DNA from: Eretmocerus hayati
Taxonomy: Eukaryota > Arthropoda > Insecta > Hymenoptera > Aphelinidae
Reading direction: 5' to 3'
Assembly (NCBI GenBank): GCA_029851415.1
Contig: CM056743.1
Location: 93,160,501 to 93,224,500 of the forward strand
DNA: 64,000 nt
Part shown: one piece after another, positions 1-9,600 of the stretch
How the letters are laid out: every line of letters starts with the position of its first letter
Position numbering within the stretch: position 1 is the first letter of the stretch
The notes under the pieces: model-generated
The model's database searches: none
Seen by the model: the letters and a program-made list of their open reading frames with translations, nothing else
Told to the model about the DNA's origin: nothing
Position numbers and translations under genes: made by a program

Positions 1-18
1 GTCAATCACTTTCTCGTG

Positions 19-36
19 GCCCCACGTTGGGCGCCA
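19..36 (-). promoter_or_regulatory. LTR-retrotransposon primer-binding site (tRNA-Lys)
   Basis: Read on the plus strand the site is GCCCCACGTTGGGCGCCA, which matches the last 18 nt of a eukaryotic tRNA-Lys(CTT), CCA included (tRNA sequence from general knowledge). On the minus strand it begins TGGCGCCC, the normal form of a primer-binding site. It lies two bases inside a candidate LTR edge that begins TG at 39. It implies a minus-strand LTR element whose internal region lies to the left of the window. Confidence 0.7.
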
Positions 37-550
37 CTTGATGAGCGCAGACACCGGTGCAATGCCGAATCGGGCCCTTGAAAGCCTCGACGTGGCGATA
101 AGGGGACTCTGCGTATCAATCACGCCAGTGGTCGCGCGACCGGTCGACCAAGGCGCGCGAGTTCCGCCGCCCCGCAAGACGGGGAGGGAGGAGGACACTC
201 GGTCCAAACCGCTGATGATGCCTCGGCTGCTGCTGCTGCGGCTACGGTTGCTGCGGTGCCGCGGGTTGATGTATGGGCGCGACGGGGGGTATTCAAGGGG
301 CATGGAATGACTTGGCGACACAAAAGGATTAATTTTCGTGCGCTGAGGTGTACAATATGTGTGAAATTGCTTCGCGGACACTCATCCTTATGCGCAACAC
401 GCTCACTGCCTGATGGGCGTTTCTACATAGTTTCGAGTCGCGAACCGGGAGTACAATATTCACATCGCGCGGGCCGTAATGGCGGTTTTGTGCGGTAATC
501 GGATTAGCTTTCGAATGGTATGAATGAATTCCCGTGGACCTGCGTTGGTC

Positions 551-560
551 CCTTATATAG
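551..560 (-). promoter_or_regulatory. TATA box of the candidate LTR
   Basis: The minus strand reads CTATATAAGG. Its position between the palindromic segment and the GC-rich part next to the primer-binding site fits the U3/R order of an LTR. Transcription would start near 520-530 and run leftward. Confidence 0.45.
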
Positions 561-571
561 AGATTCGGTAT

Positions 572-605
572 GGCATCCAGGAAATCCGCGGATTTCCCGG
601 ATGCC
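572..605. repeat. 34-bp near-perfect palindrome
   Basis: The arms pair around a central CCGCGG with a single mismatch; the inner 18 bp (580-597) are perfectly palindromic. It lies in the U3 side of the candidate LTR, about 15 bp beyond the TATA box, and resembles a dyad protein-binding site. A related copy lies at 703-740. Confidence 0.7.
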
Positions 606-702
606 GCGCGCCTGCTTCGGTCGTGATCCGCCAATTTTGCGGACGCACCCTTGGCCATCCGCCCGAAAGCCGGACGCCCCCTTATTTACGATATGTTTAT
701 GA

Positions 703-740
703 TGGTCATCCGGGAAATCCGCGGTTTCCGCGGATGACCA
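703..740. repeat. Imperfect palindrome related to 572-605
   Basis: The outer nine bases pair exactly (TGGTCATCC with GGATGACCA) and the centre is again CCGCGG, with a few mismatches between. The shared centre and the GGAAATCC half-site make it a second copy of the upstream dyad, about 130 bp away. Confidence 0.6.
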
Positions 741-889
741 CCGCGAAAACATCTGGCACACACACACACAGTATGATCTAACTGCGACGTGAAATTCGCG
801 CCGTGAAAAAAAGAAAAATGTAAAATAGGAAGATGATGAAGACTACTCGATACGATCATAATTGAATCTATTTTAACATTATTTTTTAA

Positions 890-913
890 GCGGCTGCCCT
901 TAAGGGGCGCCGC
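890..913. repeat. 24-bp palindrome
   Basis: GCGGC and GCCGC flank a CCCTTAAGGG core with a two-base mismatch on each side. It lies near the proposed outer edge of the LTR. No function is assigned. Confidence 0.6.
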
Positions 914-941
914 GACAGCTTTGTCCCACACCTATGCTACA

Positions 942-2542
942 GTTTGTCATTCTCTTAGACAAATGCATCGGTTGGGATCTCTCTAGTCACAGAATCAATT
1001 CCGAACTAGACAATTCTAGGTCATGGGTCTTATATAAACAAAGAATGAATAAAATATTCTCAACTTTATAAGATTCTGTTCACAGTGCCTCAAGAATTTT
1101 GAACAGCAATCTTGAGGGGTGACTTCGGTCAAAACTCGCTGACAATTACATTTACAGAGGCAAAGAGTTTTTTGTCAACTTGATTACTATGAAGTGAATC
1201 TTACTAAGATGACAGTATTGCCTGCAGAATGTATCTTTTTCCTCACTAGGCAGGCCGGTGTGATTGAGTATGTTTAACAGCCATTTGGACTGAATCAAGT
1301 AGAAAATTATGAACCTCACCCACTCCTCGATAGAACAAATGGTTTTCAGTTGGATCATGAGATGTCATACACAATTACTATTGAGCGCTCTAAAGAGTTC
1401 TAAGTGGTTTTTTGTATTCAATTTTACGGTGGATTACATGAGTATGTCATTGTTGCAGAGATCTGGAAAGAGCTATACAGCAATGATTCTGGAGAAGCTA
1501 TACCTCACAGTCGATTATTCAATACAGTAGTGTTGTTTCAAACAAAAATCTTGTTTTGAAGAAATTTGATACGCCAGGGATATTGATCTGATAAAATAAA
1601 AGGAATGCGACATTGCTAACCAGACTGCCACAGAGCCACACTAAAAAGTGATTCAGCGAACCTCTTTGCGAGTGAGGCGTTGCACTGATACTTGATTGAA
1701 GATCATCAGCACACACATATTTTCGAACGAAATAAGCAAGATGACCTAGATATTTTAATGAGTGCATAGTACACTCATCTAACACAGAAGATAGTGTTTC
1801 CAGCACCTTTGCAAACATACCCATAACCGTCTCTGGAAAGCTGAGGGACCGTGATTCCAATATCTTCATCAAATTCCATCGTCACTCCTTCACCTACTGC
1901 GAATTATCACAGCTGCATTGAATTGTCGTCAAGGATGTAAACTCTGGGCTCCCTATCACTTATTCCAGTGCAAATGACTGATTTATTCCTGTAACATGGC
2001 ATTACACTTGCTGATTTGTCTTTCAGATTTTCTCTATATATTGTGATGATGCTAGATAAGATAGGAATGATATCTATATTGAAGAATCATGAGCTTTCAT
2101 GTAAAATGAATACTACAACTAGAGGATTTATGGACACGATTTCAAAATTTCTCCATGTGGGAGCTCAAATATAGTTTACTATTTCCAAGACTGGTGATTA
2201 CGGTATGGATCTGCCAATGGCTTATAACCAGCCTTGACTTGTTCTCAGCACCCTGCAACTGATGCTGCTCTGACCTCCTGGAGTTGACTGCTGCGGCAGA
2301 GCCTAAGCGTGAGCAATTATCGTTAAAACGCAGCCAAAAATCCTGGGTTACAAGTCAGGCAGTTTACTTTTTGGCGAGGAAGTTCCGCATTGGTTACCAC
2401 TGATCGCTCTTCATTTGCTATTCTTGGCCAATACTGTGCCATCCTTCCCCTTGGACAAGTCATACATTTTGGAACCTGGCATGACAAATAACATGAGAGA
2501 ACCATGTTACACGTCAACGTAGTGAACCAAACGAATAAGAGA
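942..2542. other. No gene or element recognised
   Basis: AT-rich sequence. The longest open frame is a 117-codon minus-strand frame (1519-1872) with no motif I recognise. I see no inverted repeat, LTR or tandem structure. Confidence 0.5.
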
Positions 2543-2546
2543 TTAA

Positions 2547-3111
2547 GGCAGTTGTAAACCAACTACGTGAGTCAAAGAGACTCAAACTCACTTTTTTGAC
2601 CACATCAAAATATTCGAAATTATTATCATTGTTAATAACTGCACTTTTTCCATCAAACAACGAACAAAAACGGGCATCTGAGCCTTCCTGAACAGAATCA
2701 GGTATGGTTTCCGAAGTTATTATTACCCTAAAATCGAAATCATGTGTCGAATTTTTTGCATTCTACGCTCTGTATGAACAATTACTAAAATGCGACGTGG
2801 TCCATCATCTCCAGGCTTGGCCATATGATCCATTGATACATAAACTCGGATCTCTCGCAGTCCCACCATTTTTTGTTGATCAAGTTTTGCGCTGGACCCA
2901 TTTTCGTGCTGTTTTTGGGGCCCGCTCCCATAAGCGCAATGTTGAAAATGTGCAAAATTGGTCAAATTGTGACGATCGATACTCTAAAACGGGATGGTCG
3001 TTCTGGATAAGCCGTTCTAGAATTTCGCACACGTATTCTTCGATGTTAGAACTATCTCTCTGCAGAATCTCGAGAAATTCTGTTGATGAATAATTTTGGT
3101 GTACAACTACC
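2547..3111. mobile_element. TTAA-flanked non-autonomous DNA transposon (565 bp)
   Basis: TTAA lies directly outside both ends (2543-2546 and 3112-3115). The left end begins GGCAGTTGTAAACCAA and the right end read inward on the minus strand begins GGTAGTTGTACACCAA, 14 of 16 identical. The same terminus occurs on the 7-kb element at 12504-19545, so the two are one family. TTAA targeting is known for the piggyBac and Kolobok superfamilies; which applies is not decided. Open frames inside (for example 2704-3093) are not recognisable and there is no room for a transposase. Confidence 0.65.
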
Positions 3112-3115
3112 TTAA

Positions 3116-4695
3116 GTATTTTGTAGGATTTGACATCAATATCAAAAATTTCCATCATCTCACAAATTGTTATGTTCCACGAGTTCGCATTGTGAATACT
3201 TAAAATTTCAATAAAGAATCTTTCGAGGTAGGCAATACCTTGGCAAGATCCATCTCTAAGAGACAGCCATCCAATATACATTATGCGTTGTCAGCTAGGG
3301 CACTTCAAGCAAGACAGAGTTCCCGCCATCAAATTTTGAATGTTCAGCTTGGTTCAGCAGCGTGTACTGGTGTTTCGCACTGCCATTTGAACAACCTTTT
3401 GGCACAAACTAGCCAAGCCCAACCGTCAGAAAAAACACTTCACTGACCACTGTAATGAGCTCAAGCTTTTGTGGGGCAAGTACCGGTAGTGACGAGACAA
3501 ACTTATGAAGAATCTTGAAGCGATGACTCATAAACACAAATCACCCAGGGTGTCAGGAGCTTGGCCTACAAACACGCCGGTTGCCTGGCTAGGCTTGCCT
3601 GCAGAAACTACAGGAATCATTAGTCCGAGTTGTGATCAAACTGCTTATTCTGCATGAGCTTCTTCCTACTCAACTTCTACTCGAAACCGTCTGCGGATCT
3701 GCTGCATCATGAATCCTGCCCGGTTGATCCGAGTCTCCCACCACCAGACTCCGTGTCGCCCTCGATGGCCGCTTTCTCTCGGAGTTGAGCCGGTCTGAGC
3801 CGGTCTCCACGCCAATTACATATAACGATGGAATCTCATGGCAAAGAGCAGAAGCTCTTGTTCTTGGAGCCAAGGTTGTCTCGCTGGCATGAAGCCATCT
3901 GCGGTGTGCGTAACCTCATCACTTGTTATTTTCTAACCAGACGCTGTTCGCTGTTGTATCACGATAGGAGCAATCAGAACTTGGCACTGAGTTTCGCATA
4001 CTCTGTTGCATGCTGGCGAATCTACGCACCCCAAGATAAACTGTCACAATATTAGAGATTGAAAAGATCACAAGCCGAGGTGGTCCACTGCCGACCACAA
4101 CAACACGGCTCATGGCCAGGGACGCCGTTTATTCATGGAGTCTGCTGCTGCGCCCGCTGTCAACATACGGAGTTCGGGTGAATTACCCAAAGCAACATGA
4201 CGGCGACGACCGCTGTTTCCTTAGGAAATTGGAAAAGGATCACAGTTTTCCGAAATACGGATCGAATAAGTAGAGTTTCGAGATGGGAGGCAACTCGTAC
4301 GATTCGGAGTTCCCGTAGGAAGCGCGCTGACTCTCTCGAAAGTGTCGTAAGGTTGGCACTGTCAAGGAGACAGCCCGAAATAGGGAGCGTTCTGTTTCCT
4401 TCATGGGAAAGGTTGAAAATGTCAATGTTACTCTTTACCCACTCAAAAAATTTTTGGCTTACCCACCCGTTTCCAAGAGTCAGCGCGCTTGGGCAAATCA
4501 TTTCCAGCTCACCCACAAAGTCTTGCACAATTCTATTCAGTAGGAAATGCATGTTTTGGAAAACTGTAATTCATGGGTCTGTAGATAAAACAGAGTACTA
4601 CGGACTGGCCTTAAGGGCACGTGAAAGCCAACTCCTACTGACATCACGAATCACGCAATTATCGACCTTTACACGAGCTACATGTAATAACTCAC
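3116..4695. other. No gene or element recognised
   Basis: Mixed-composition sequence. A 168-codon plus frame (4197-4703) and an overlapping minus frame of 130 codons (4160-4552) are both unrecognised and lie opposite each other, so neither is called. Confidence 0.45.
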
Positions 4696-4931
4696 AAAAG
4701 TAATACCAGACAAGTGGAGATAGGGATGAGACCTATCGTTCAAGAAGAGGAACGAGTGGGTTGAGTGAGAATTGCGATTGCAGGGTTTATACTGCCGAAA
4801 AGTGTTGTGTGATTTTTGACATAACTCTTTACGAGTATAAACGCCATCGCGACATTTCTCACTCAATTGACTCAGATCTTTTTGCAAACGATAGATGTGG
4901 CCCTAATGTCCACTTGTCTGGCACTTCTTTT
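4696..4931. repeat. Foldback (hairpin) element, ~236 bp
   Basis: The left arm reads inward from AAAAG through CCAGACAAGTGGA, CTATCGTT and GAGTGAGAA to GTTTATACT. The right arm repeats these blocks in inverse order and orientation. The pairing is imperfect but collinear across about 110 bp per arm, leaving a short loop near 4800-4835. This is the structure of a palindromic miniature element; no clear target duplication was identified. Confidence 0.7.
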
Positions 4932-5399
4932 TCGAGATTGGCATCGAAACATCTGGAAAATGATCAAAATCATGGAATATTCGGGGACCTCACAGAATTG
5001 GCCACCTGCTGCTGAGTCGTTGGGTTGGGTTAGGCACTCGACTGCCCACACAGCTGTAGTCGTTGTGGTGTACGATGAGCCGTTTACCCGATAGTATTTT
5101 GACGTAAGTACTATAGATCACGTGCATCAGAAGTGAGCCTGTACTTTAGGCTCACTAGGTCAAAGTTGTTCATCTATAGAAGATCTTTCGAAAAAAAAGT
5201 TCTAGTGATGGTGACTATCCTATCATCTGAGACTATCATTCGTTGCAATGCGTCCCTCGAGAAGCGATTCGTGTACAGTGTATCATGCGGATCATAGTGG
5301 TTGTAGTTCCTTGCCTTGAATTGACAACATAACTTAAACTTGGAATAGCAGATCATGAAGCAATGCTTTCTTGTTGACATCCAGGGCTAAACACTCGCA
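4932..5399. other. No gene recognised
   Basis: The only structure noted is a small hairpin near 5132-5154, with GTGAGCCT pairing with AGGCTCAC. Confidence 0.45.
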
Positions 5400-5700
5400 G
5401 GTATGAATCTGTCTCTCGATTAATCCAAGCTCCTGATGTTTTGAGTATCTATTCCTCTATAATTCTTCACATACTCAGGATAAAACTGACATCTCAGAAC
5501 AGAACCGTCTGAGGATGTTCCTGACACTAAATCATTCTCAAGCTACATCTAGTTCAAGCCTCTATTTCGAAGTTTCCAAGTTACTTGGTCAAAATAATAA
5601 GACCGAGTAAAGTTAAGAGCAAAAATAAATAATTCATCATTGCAGTGAACTTCTAATTGTGTCTGCTGGGATTTCTAAGATGCACAGAGGTGGATCCAAA
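5400..5700. repeat. Diverged copy of the 318-bp tandem repeat
   Basis: Blocks such as ACTTGGTCAAAAT (about 5583), AAGAGCAAAAAT and TTGTGTCTGCTGGGATTTC appear in the same order and orientation as in the 8160-9600 array. This copy lies on the far side of the 6363-8161 element, suggesting that the element or a rearrangement split an older array. Confidence 0.45.
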
Positions 5701-6362
5701 TGCATTTGTTGGAATCGGGAGAGGATTAGCTCAAGAGGTTGAATCTTTGAGATCAAAAGTTGAAAAAATAGATAATGAAGGAGCTGTTGCAAATAGGGCG
5801 AAATCTAGCCCGAACGGATGTGGCTGCAAATCACGTCAGATTCTCGTTCTGGGTGTCATAGTATGCATGTAAATTTTCCCCGCATGGAATTGACTCGCAG
5901 TGATCTGACGAGCAGAGGTCCTCTTCTTTCAAAATACACGTGAAACGTCATTTTTTTGCGTCCCTCTCACAATTGGCCACAGGAACTGCTACGGGACCAT
6001 TGCAAACTTGTTCTTGAACAAAAAATACATCTTCCAGGGGTATTTTTATGGACGGGGAATGATGCGCTGATACCTAAAAACACAGAGGAGATGGAAAATG
6101 CGAATTTCTTGCGCTAAATTCGAGAAATTCTCGAACGAGGTTGGGTTAATCGAAAAGTTGCACAGGACCAAAGTTGTAGATTTTGTCATAAGCTTCCATC
6201 TGGAACTAGCTTTTTATGACTATATTGATTGAAAATTCCTGGAAAACGCCCAGAACTGATGGAAAACCAAGTTTATCGAATTTCCTGGTGACCTCGAGGT
6301 TAAGATGGATGAAATGAGGGATACAACTTATAGATCTCTTCGAAATACACATTTGAGGTTCC
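5701..6362. other. No gene recognised
   Basis: AT-rich sequence between a repeat remnant and the long-inverted-repeat element. A 71-codon plus frame at 5657-5872 has no recognisable motif. A short hairpin lies near 6118-6136 (TTCGAGAAATTCTCGAA). Confidence 0.4.
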
Positions 6363-6965
6363 CATCATTTTTCCGAAAAAACGCACCAGATTCGAGTTGA
6401 TAGCAAAAAAATACCGAAAAGAGGCACTTTGCAACTCTCTCACGCGAATAACTCAAAAAATTCATATGGAAATCCTATATGATAATTGAATGAAAAGTTG
6501 GCGCTTCTCATGTACTTTGAAATGAATGAAAAATTCATAGCGTTGCAATGTCTCTACTTCGAGGAATATGCATTCTTATGCGGGATTGCTCTTTTGGAAG
6601 GATAAATTGATGGTCCTGAGATGCTATAGGTGAATTTACGTGAATAGATGACACTACAGCACAAAAAACGCACCAATACTAATCTCTGATCCCGGTCTAG
6701 GGTCCCACAATATCCTAGACCATGATCGCATTTATTGATAACACCTGTACCGTAGAAACTCCTCGTTCTTGGAGATTCAATTACCCGTAAAAAATAGAAA
6801 GAACTATATTCCTCGAATTTTCACGCAGCGAAAGGCTCAAAGGAGGAATGTGTGTCATGACATTCTCAAGTTCTTATCGGAATACACCTTATTGAGACCT
6901 TCTATTGTGCCAGAAAATATGAGACTAGAGTCTATATCTGAAGGCTGCAAGGTACGCCACTGAAA

Positions 6966-7062
6966 ATGGGTGGCCACCCGAGCGGGCGCCGGGGTGGGCG
7001 CCCGGACGGTAACACGCATTTGACGATAAAGTTGCCCGCCCGGGCGGCCGCCGCGAAAATTT
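6966..7062. repeat. GC-rich palindromic block inside the 6363-8161 element
   Basis: A sharp GC island in AT-rich surroundings. It contains two perfect 12-bp palindromes, GGGTGGCCACCC (6968-6979) and CCGCCCGGGCGG (7036-7047), and a further GGGCGCC/GGCGCCC pair between them. It sits just inside the left arm. Confidence 0.6.
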
Positions 7063-7115
7063 TCTTTTCCCCAAAATTCTGAAGCTATCCCGACACTTAT
7101 GATTTTTGCCGAGCT

Positions 7116-7355
7116 ATGGCTAACGGGGAGTTCACTTGTGTTTCACGTCATTCGGTTCAGGGGAGCAGGAAAAAGAATAGGAAGTGCGGGGATGTTATGT
7201 ATTGTTCAAAGTGTTACCTTAGAATGAGAGGAATCATCAGTTCACAGTCTCTGAGTAAAGACGATAGTATTTCCTTAGATCGAGGGAATTATTTCAATGT
7301 TGAAGTTGTTGTCTTGGAAAAGGAACCTGAGATTAGTGACAGAAACAATTCTTAG
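7116..7355 (+). CDS. Unrecognised small frame with Cys pairs, central part of transposon
   Basis: A 79-codon frame starting ATG and ending TAG, lying wholly between the two inverted arms. The product has KCGDVMYCSKCYLRMRG, a cluster of three cysteines that could be part of a zinc-binding site, preceded by a basic RKKNRK stretch. I do not recognise a family. It might be a relic of the element's transposase or accessory protein, or a chance frame. No promoter or polyadenylation signal was identified. Confidence 0.2.
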   Translation: MANGEFTCVSRHSVQGSRKKNRKCGDVMYCSKCYLRMRGIISSQSLSKDDSISLDRGNYFNVEVVVLEKEPEISDRNNS

Positions 7356-8159
7356 CTAGATAACAAGGGTGCAGATGATCGCGAGTGTGGAGATGCAGAA
7401 CCTCCGTCTGAAAGAGTTGAATTGACTTTTAAGAGATTCAAACAAACAACGTCAAGGTGATACACTCTATAACATCGAACGATTTGATCATGATTCAATC
7501 ATACCCAATTTAGAGATCATTGCATACATTTCTGATGTCATTGAAGTCCTCTAATGCATTTTGCAAGTTCGCCAAGAAGCTACACTCGAGGAAGATCTAC
7601 GATCCACATCAAGGAACATCTATCTATCAATGAGGTGTATTCCGATGAGAACTTGGGAATGTCATGACACACATCCCTCCTTCGAACTCCCAGCTGCGTG
7701 GAAATTCGAGGAGTATAGTACTTTCTATTTTTTACGGGTAATTGGATCTTCAAGAACAAAGAGTTTCTACAATAGAGGCGTAATTGATGAATGCGATTAT
7801 GGTCTGGGATATTGTGGGACCCTGAGCCGGGATCAGAGATTAGTATTAGCGCGTTTCTTGTGCTGTAAAGTCATCTATCGACGTAAATTCACTTATAGCA
7901 TCTCAGAACCATCAATTTATCCTTCCGAGAGAGCAATCCCGCATAAAAATGCATATTCCTCGAAGCAGAGACATTGGAACGCTATGAATTTTTTTCTTCA
8001 TCTCAAAGTACATAAAAAGAGCCAACTTTTCAAACAATTATCATACGAGGTTTCTATTCGAATATCTCGAAATTTTTGCGTGATAAAGTGGGAAAGTGCC
8101 TCTTTTCGGTACTTTTTTGCTATCAACTCGAATCTGGTGCGTTTTTTCGAAAAAATGAT

Positions 8160-9600
8160 CAAGGTTCCAACTAGAGCATCTCTAAATTATCTAGTCGAAT
8201 TGGCACGCCTAAGTAACTTTGGGAGTAGAAGTCAAGTCTTGAGTAATGGGATGAGCTCCAAGTTGTGTCAGCTGATATTCCAGTGATTGACAGGGGTGCT
8301 TCTATGTTGAATTGTTGGAATCCGTTGAAAATTGCCTGAACAGTGGACTTTTTGTGACCATGAGTTGAAAAGTCAGATAGCGAATTTTGTGATTCCAGGC
8401 TTCTTTCAATGAAATTCAGGATCTCATTATCATATGTTGGCCTCTGAATCAGTTCTGATCAATCTCACTACTCCATCCAAGCTTTCAACTAAATTATCCT
8501 AAAATTACCTGGTCAAAATGGCGTACCTGGTTGACTTTGAGAGCAAGAGTCAACTCTTGGCTAGTGCACTGAGCTTAAAACTGTATCTGCTGATATTCCA
8601 GTTCTCAAGGGGGGTGATTTTATAATCAAGTATTGGAATCCGTTGAAAATCGACTGAGCCAAAGAGTTTTTGGGACCAAGAGTTGAAAAGTTAGGGAGTG
8701 AAATTCATGATCCCAGGTATGTGCTGATAGAACTCAGAATTTTATAGTTATGTACTGGCCTTTGAATCAGTCCTGATTGATCTCACTACTCTATCCAAGG
8801 TTCCAACTAGAGTATCTCAAAATCACTGGGTTGAAATGGCGCAACCAGGTAACTTTGAGAGCAAAAGTCAACTCTTGGCTAGTGCAATTGGCTTCAAGTT
8901 GTATTCGCTGATATCCCAGTACTCCAGAGGGGTGATTTTATGTTCAAGTATTGGAATACGTTGAGAATTGACTTAGCAATGAAGTTTTTGGGACCAAAAG
9001 GTGAAAAGTTAGATGGTGAAATTCATGATTCCAGGTATATTTTGATAAAACTCAGAATCCTATTGTCATTCACTGGCCTCTGAATCAGTTCTCATCGATC
9101 TCACTACTCTATCCAAGGTTCCAACTACAGCGTCCCAGAATTACTTGGTCAAAATGGCGCACCCGGGTGATCTTGAGAGCAAAAGTCGATTCTAGGCTGA
9201 TGCTCTGGATTTTGAACTGTGTCTGCTGACATCTCAGTACTCCAGAGGGGTAATCTCATTTTCAATTGGTTGGATTCATTGAAAACTGGCTGGAATGTAG
9301 AGTTTTTGTGACTAAATGGTGGAACGGTAGATAGTAACATTTGATGATCCCATGAGTGTTTTCATAAATTTCAGAATTTCATTATAACGTGTTGGTCTCT
9401 GAATCATTCATGGTCAATCTTATCATTCTGTACAAGGTTCAAACCAGGATATTCTCCAATACTTTGTTCAGAATAGCTTGACGGAGTGACATTTAGAACA
9501 AAAATTAATATTCTGATTGGCAATTAGTTTCAAATTGTGTTTGTTGATATCCTCATATTGCATAGAGGTAATTCTATCTTCAATTCAAGGTATCTCATGA
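8160..9600. repeat. Tandem repeat, ~318-bp period, four to five copies
   Basis: The block CAAGGTTCCAACTA or a close variant starts at 8160, 8478, 8796, 9114 and 9433, giving intervals of 318, 318, 318 and 319. Other landmarks (GTCAAAATGGCG, GAGAGCAAAAGTC, CTGCTGATATTCCAG, TTGGAATCCGTTGA) recur at the same spacing. Copies are diverged, the last one most. There is no shared long reading frame, so this is a non-coding satellite or an amplified non-coding segment. Confidence 0.85.

Larger units (their letters stand above)
39..941 (-). mobile_element. Candidate 5' LTR of a minus-strand LTR retrotransposon
   Basis: This segment sits immediately outside the tRNA-Lys primer-binding site, where a 5' LTR must lie. 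It begins TG at 39 and could end CA at 941 (minus-strand start TGTAGCATAGG). A minus-strand TATA box at 551-560 would place U3 to the right and R/U5 to the left. The inner part is GC-rich with a CTG-type trinucleotide run near 227-242; the outer part has AT-rich stretches and two long palindromes. The right end is a guess because no second LTR is present for comparison. It may belong to the Gypsy group, in which tRNA-Lys priming is known, but no coding sequence is visible. Confidence 0.5.
6363..8161. mobile_element. DNA transposon with ~530-bp inverted arms
   Basis: The left arm (about 6363-6896) and right arm (about 7636-8161) are inverted copies of each other, collinear throughout with scattered substitutions and small indels. 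The outer ends share ATCATTTTT followed by CGAAAAAACGCACCAG. AGGTTCC lies just outside both ends (6356-6362 and 8162-8168) and could be a 7-bp target duplication. On the right that motif belongs to the surrounding 318-bp repeat, so the duplication is uncertain. The ~740-bp centre holds a GC-rich block and an 79-codon frame. Long arms of this kind are known from Mutator-like and foldback elements; the superfamily is not determined. Confidence 0.7.

Noticed and set aside
79..496. Open plus-strand reading with a poly-alanine run, resembling an exon
   Set aside because: The stretch lies inside the candidate LTR next to an exact primer-binding site. The alanine run is a CTG-type trinucleotide repeat, and there is no start codon or splice evidence.
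2880..3281. 133-codon minus-strand frame with protein-like composition
   Set aside because: It crosses the right boundary and TTAA of the 2547-3111 miniature element, so it cannot be one ancestral gene.
4197..4703. 168-codon plus-strand frame
   Set aside because: No recognisable motif, overlapped by a long minus-strand frame, and its last codons enter the 4696-4931 foldback.
7561..8286. 241-codon plus-strand frame
   Set aside because: It coincides with the right inverted arm of the 6363-8161 element and runs over its end into the 318-bp repeat. There is no domain, and the other arm does not keep the frame open.
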